Assembly (NCBI GenBank): GCA_009602725.1
Contig: WELB01000055.1
Location: 15,209-79,208 of the forward strand
Direction of reading: 5' to 3'
Length of the DNA: 64,000 nt
Source of the DNA: Spirogloea muscicola
Taxonomy: Eukaryota > Streptophyta > Zygnematophyceae > Spirogloeales > Spirogloeaceae
Shown one piece after another: positions 61,936 to 64,000 of this stretch (positions within the stretch are counted from its first letter, which is position 1; each line of letters starts with the position of its first letter). The position numbers were made by a program, and so were the translations under genes. The notes under the pieces were generated by a model, which worked only from the letters and a program-made list of their open reading frames with translations, was not told the DNA's origin and made no database searches.

Positions 61936-62540
61936 CGCGCCCGTAGAAAAGAGGGGCTGGCCAAGCCAGCCCAAAAAAGAGGACAATGTCCAAAGCCAAA
62001 GCAAGAGGAGCCGGAGAAAGGACTCCACTACAACATACTGCAGAACACAGAAACGATGCAGAGGAAAGCTCAGTACCCACGAGTGAGCAACATCAGGTCT
62101 GAGTAGCTCGCTGCAGGGAAAGAGGCGCTCCGCCGAGACCCAGAGGCGGCCACCATAGCACGGCCTGTGCGCGTATGGACGGCGTGGGCAAGGGAGCGTT
62201 GAAGCGATACAGCCAGGCGCATGCGGAAGACTTGTGCGAGCGACCCGGCGGCGTTGAAGCCGGGCATCGCCCCTGGCAGACCCGGCCGCCGGTCAATGGC
62301 CTGGCGAGCAAGCCGCTGAATGAGATCCAGCCAGCGGCTGCCGAAAGCCCCGTGTACATCCATCGCCAGGGCCGCGAATTCATCCCCCACCGGGTGATCA
62401 GCGTATTTTCGCTCCTTGCCGCGGGCCGCCTGGCCGACCGCGTGCCCTGCAAACGACGCCGATCCGCTGGGGTTGGCGGAGTCGATGCAAGAAACAACAG
62501 ATATGCAGCTGGCAAGCCTATCTCAGCTGGAAACACATCT
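61936..62540 (-). mobile_element. LINE 3' fragment with intact C-terminal stretch and type-C tail
   Basis: The minus-strand frame 62390-62070 encodes EFAALAMDVHGAFGSRWLDL, FNAAGSLAQVFRMRLAVSLQ and AASYSDLMLLTRGY-stop. The 3' part runs into a type-C tail at 61936-61995 (GGGGCTGGCCAAGCCAGCCC, AGAGGACAATGTCCAAAGCC). Confidence 0.85.
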
Positions 62541-62659
62541 GCATGTCGTGCGTAGCCTAGAGTGGCAATATTCTGATGGAGAAGGTGGAAACGAGGTCCT
62601 CGTTTCTAGCCAAAGAAGCCAGCCAAAACAGCCAAAGATGACGACTGCCGCTGGCAGGA

Positions 62660-62870
62660 GCTGATCGGGGCGAGGGGGGCGAGGGTTGTGAACAAGCCAG
62701 CCCGAAAGAAATCGACGAGGACCGAAGCGGCCGGAATGTCTTCAGTAGACAATGGTGGCCAAGCCGGTATAGAAAAGACAGAGAGGGAGAAGGCGCGCGG
62801 TGCGCATGAATTGAAAGCGAAGCCAATTCAAGCCAGTACATTGTTCAGGCAAAATACAAAAAGTGCAAAG
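62660..62870 (-). repeat. Type-A tail followed by type-D tail
   Basis: GCGAGGGTTGTGAACAAGCC AGCCCGAAAGAAATCGACGAGG (62676-62720) and GAAGGCGCGCGGTGCGCATG (62790-62810), the same A/D pairing as at 25.5 kb but in the other order. Confidence 0.65.
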
Positions 62871-63029
62871 AAACGAGAAAGAAGTGGCTCGCTAATGTGG
62901 TGGACCGTTCCAATCCGGGGTCTTCTGCCTTGTGCTGGCATGCTGCGGCGAACGCCGCTCGCAGCAGGGATAGCGCTTCCATCTTGACAGCAGTGGGTGT
63001 GAGAGGCCAGCCCAGCACGGCGACGAAGC

Positions 63030-63475
63030 ACGCAAGCCACCTGGCAGGGGACGACTTCGTACTCCTGGCCGTGGATGTGCACGGGCTCTCGTGTCCCAGT
63101 GGCTCGACTTGTTGGCCTGGCTTACGCGGCACGTTGTGTCCCGCAGGTGAGGTGAGCAGGCTGACTTCAACCACGCTGGCTCGCTAGCTCAGGCCTTCCT
63201 AATGCGCCTCTTATCTCCCTCCAGCGACTATGGCCCACGCCCACGCCTTGCACCTGCGTGCCGGCCGTGCTCTAGCTGCAGCCTCTGGCTTTGATTAGGG
63301 GAATTGCCTTCCGGTTGCTACTCTTCGGAATTGCGGCTTCTCACTCGTGCTTACGAAGTGATCCATTCTACCCAAGCTGAGACAGCGCTTTTTGGCCCCT
63401 TCGGACCTTGTCAATTTTTTTCGGGCTGGCTCATCACAGCCCTTGCCCCCATGGTAGAGCCACTTCTTTTTTCGG
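63030..63475 (+). mobile_element. LINE 3' end with type-A tail, 5'-truncated
   Basis: The segment encodes, with frame changes, DFVLLAVDVHG and a degenerate LRLLTRAY-like end near 63350. The tail follows at 63395-63465 (CCTTCGGACCTTGTCAATTT, CGGGCTGGCTCATCACAGCCC, TTGCCCCCAT). Confidence 0.75.
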
Positions 63476-63494
63476 AGAGCCAGAAAGCCAAATT

Positions 63495-63572
63495 CCTAAA
63501 ACTCTGAACCACAAACCCTACACTCGAAAACCTTATCCCTAAACCCTTATTCCTAAAACGAAACCCTTCTGG
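63495..63572. repeat. Degenerate plant-telomere-like stretch
   Basis: Irregular CCCTAAA/CCCTTA-like units (AACCACAAACCCTACACTCG, CTTATCCCTAAACCC) at the outer end of the next family-E copy. It is too degenerate for a true telomere. Confidence 0.55.
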
Positions 63573-63574
63573 CT

Positions 63575-64000
63575 CTCCCAAAGGAATGGAGTGTGTATCA
63601 AAGTGATGGAGGGCCTGTGTGGCCAAGTACAAAGGCAAGCACATTGACTTATGTATATCACCTGCATTTAGCTGACCCGCTCAGTAACCACGAGTCAGCA
63701 CATAGAGGTCGCTAACTGATGACCGTGTACCGGACGGCAATCGACCAGCTCTTGTGCCACCAGCTAAGGCTCAACTAGCTGTCTGATGCAAAGCATAAGC
63801 CTGAGCAAAAGACAAAGCGCTTCCAGATTGACAGCAGTGGCTGTGAGAAGCCAGTCCAAAAGAACGGACAAGGACTGAAAGGGCCAGCTCGCTGCAGACA
63901 TGCTGACACTCGACGTTATCGAAATGACCAGTCGGCTTCCCGCATGCCCATCTAGGCAAATGGGGGCAAGGGCTGTGAACAGCCAGCCCGAGAAAGTTCT
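63575..64000 (-). mobile_element. LINE 3' fragment (family E) and two tails running off the window
   Basis: GACCCGCTCAGTAACCACGA then AGGTCGCTAACTGATG marks the reversed LTRGY-type end (63672-63722). A variant-B tail lies at 63818-63885 (TTGACAGCAGTGGCTGTGAG). A type-A tail starts at 63958 (AATGGGGGCAAGGGCTGTGA) and is cut by the window end. Confidence 0.65.

Overview
The window is nuclear DNA from a green plant or alga (Viridiplantae), most likely an alga. Every recognisable gene is split by many short GT-AG introns. The closest protein families I can name are plant-type: an ECA/SERCA Ca2+-ATPase, a PEX13 without a C-terminal SH3 domain, an HGH1 and a THOC7. A secreted protein carries an SPPPPPP linker of the kind common in algal extracellular-matrix proteins, and the tRNA-Glu is plant-like. 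Coding DNA is GC-rich, while some introns and intergenic islands are clearly more AT-rich. I do not name the species.

Layout. 0-1.6 kb: the end of an SR-rich (arginine/serine) protein gene. 2.9-5.2 kb (-): a Kelch-repeat protein, divergent from a complete ECA-type Ca2+-ATPase at 6.1-13.2 kb (+). 13.9-15.1 kb (-): PEX13, divergent from THOC7 at 16.5-17.7 kb (+). The promoter region these two share has been amplified into a 262-bp tandem array. 18.9-22.1 kb: a nearly complete but broken LINE with reverse transcriptase and a restriction-like endonuclease domain. 24-26 kb: LINE remnants, a roughly 177-bp tandem repeat and a tRNA-Glu(CTC). 28.2-35.5 kb (-): a large secreted protein with a signal peptide, ricin-type lectin domain, proline-rich linker, about 15 beta-helix coils with one coil per exon, and two EGF-like modules. 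36.6-38.2 kb: an AT-rich island with one unrecognised ORF. 40.8-43.1 kb (+): HGH1. 45.8-47.1 kb: a minisatellite ending in a 418-bp assembly gap. 49.7-53 kb: stacked LINE fragments. 53.1-55.6 kb (+): a PC-esterase/TBL-like membrane acyl-esterase. 60.6-61.4 kb (-): mitochondrial ribosomal protein mL43. The rest of 57-64 kb is dominated by LINE 3' ends.

The identified genes are unrelated housekeeping or cell-surface genes, not a pathway. What connects the window is a large population of 5'-truncated LINE copies. Several distinct subfamilies share one 3' terminus: a CCTTGTC[A/C]ATTCTTTT box followed by a GC stem-loop. Short copies of this tail lie close upstream of nearly every recognised gene, and one is embedded in the amplified PEX13/THOC7 promoter unit.

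Exon boundaries were placed by eye from splice sites, reading-frame continuity and remembered family sequences. I ran no search or alignment.
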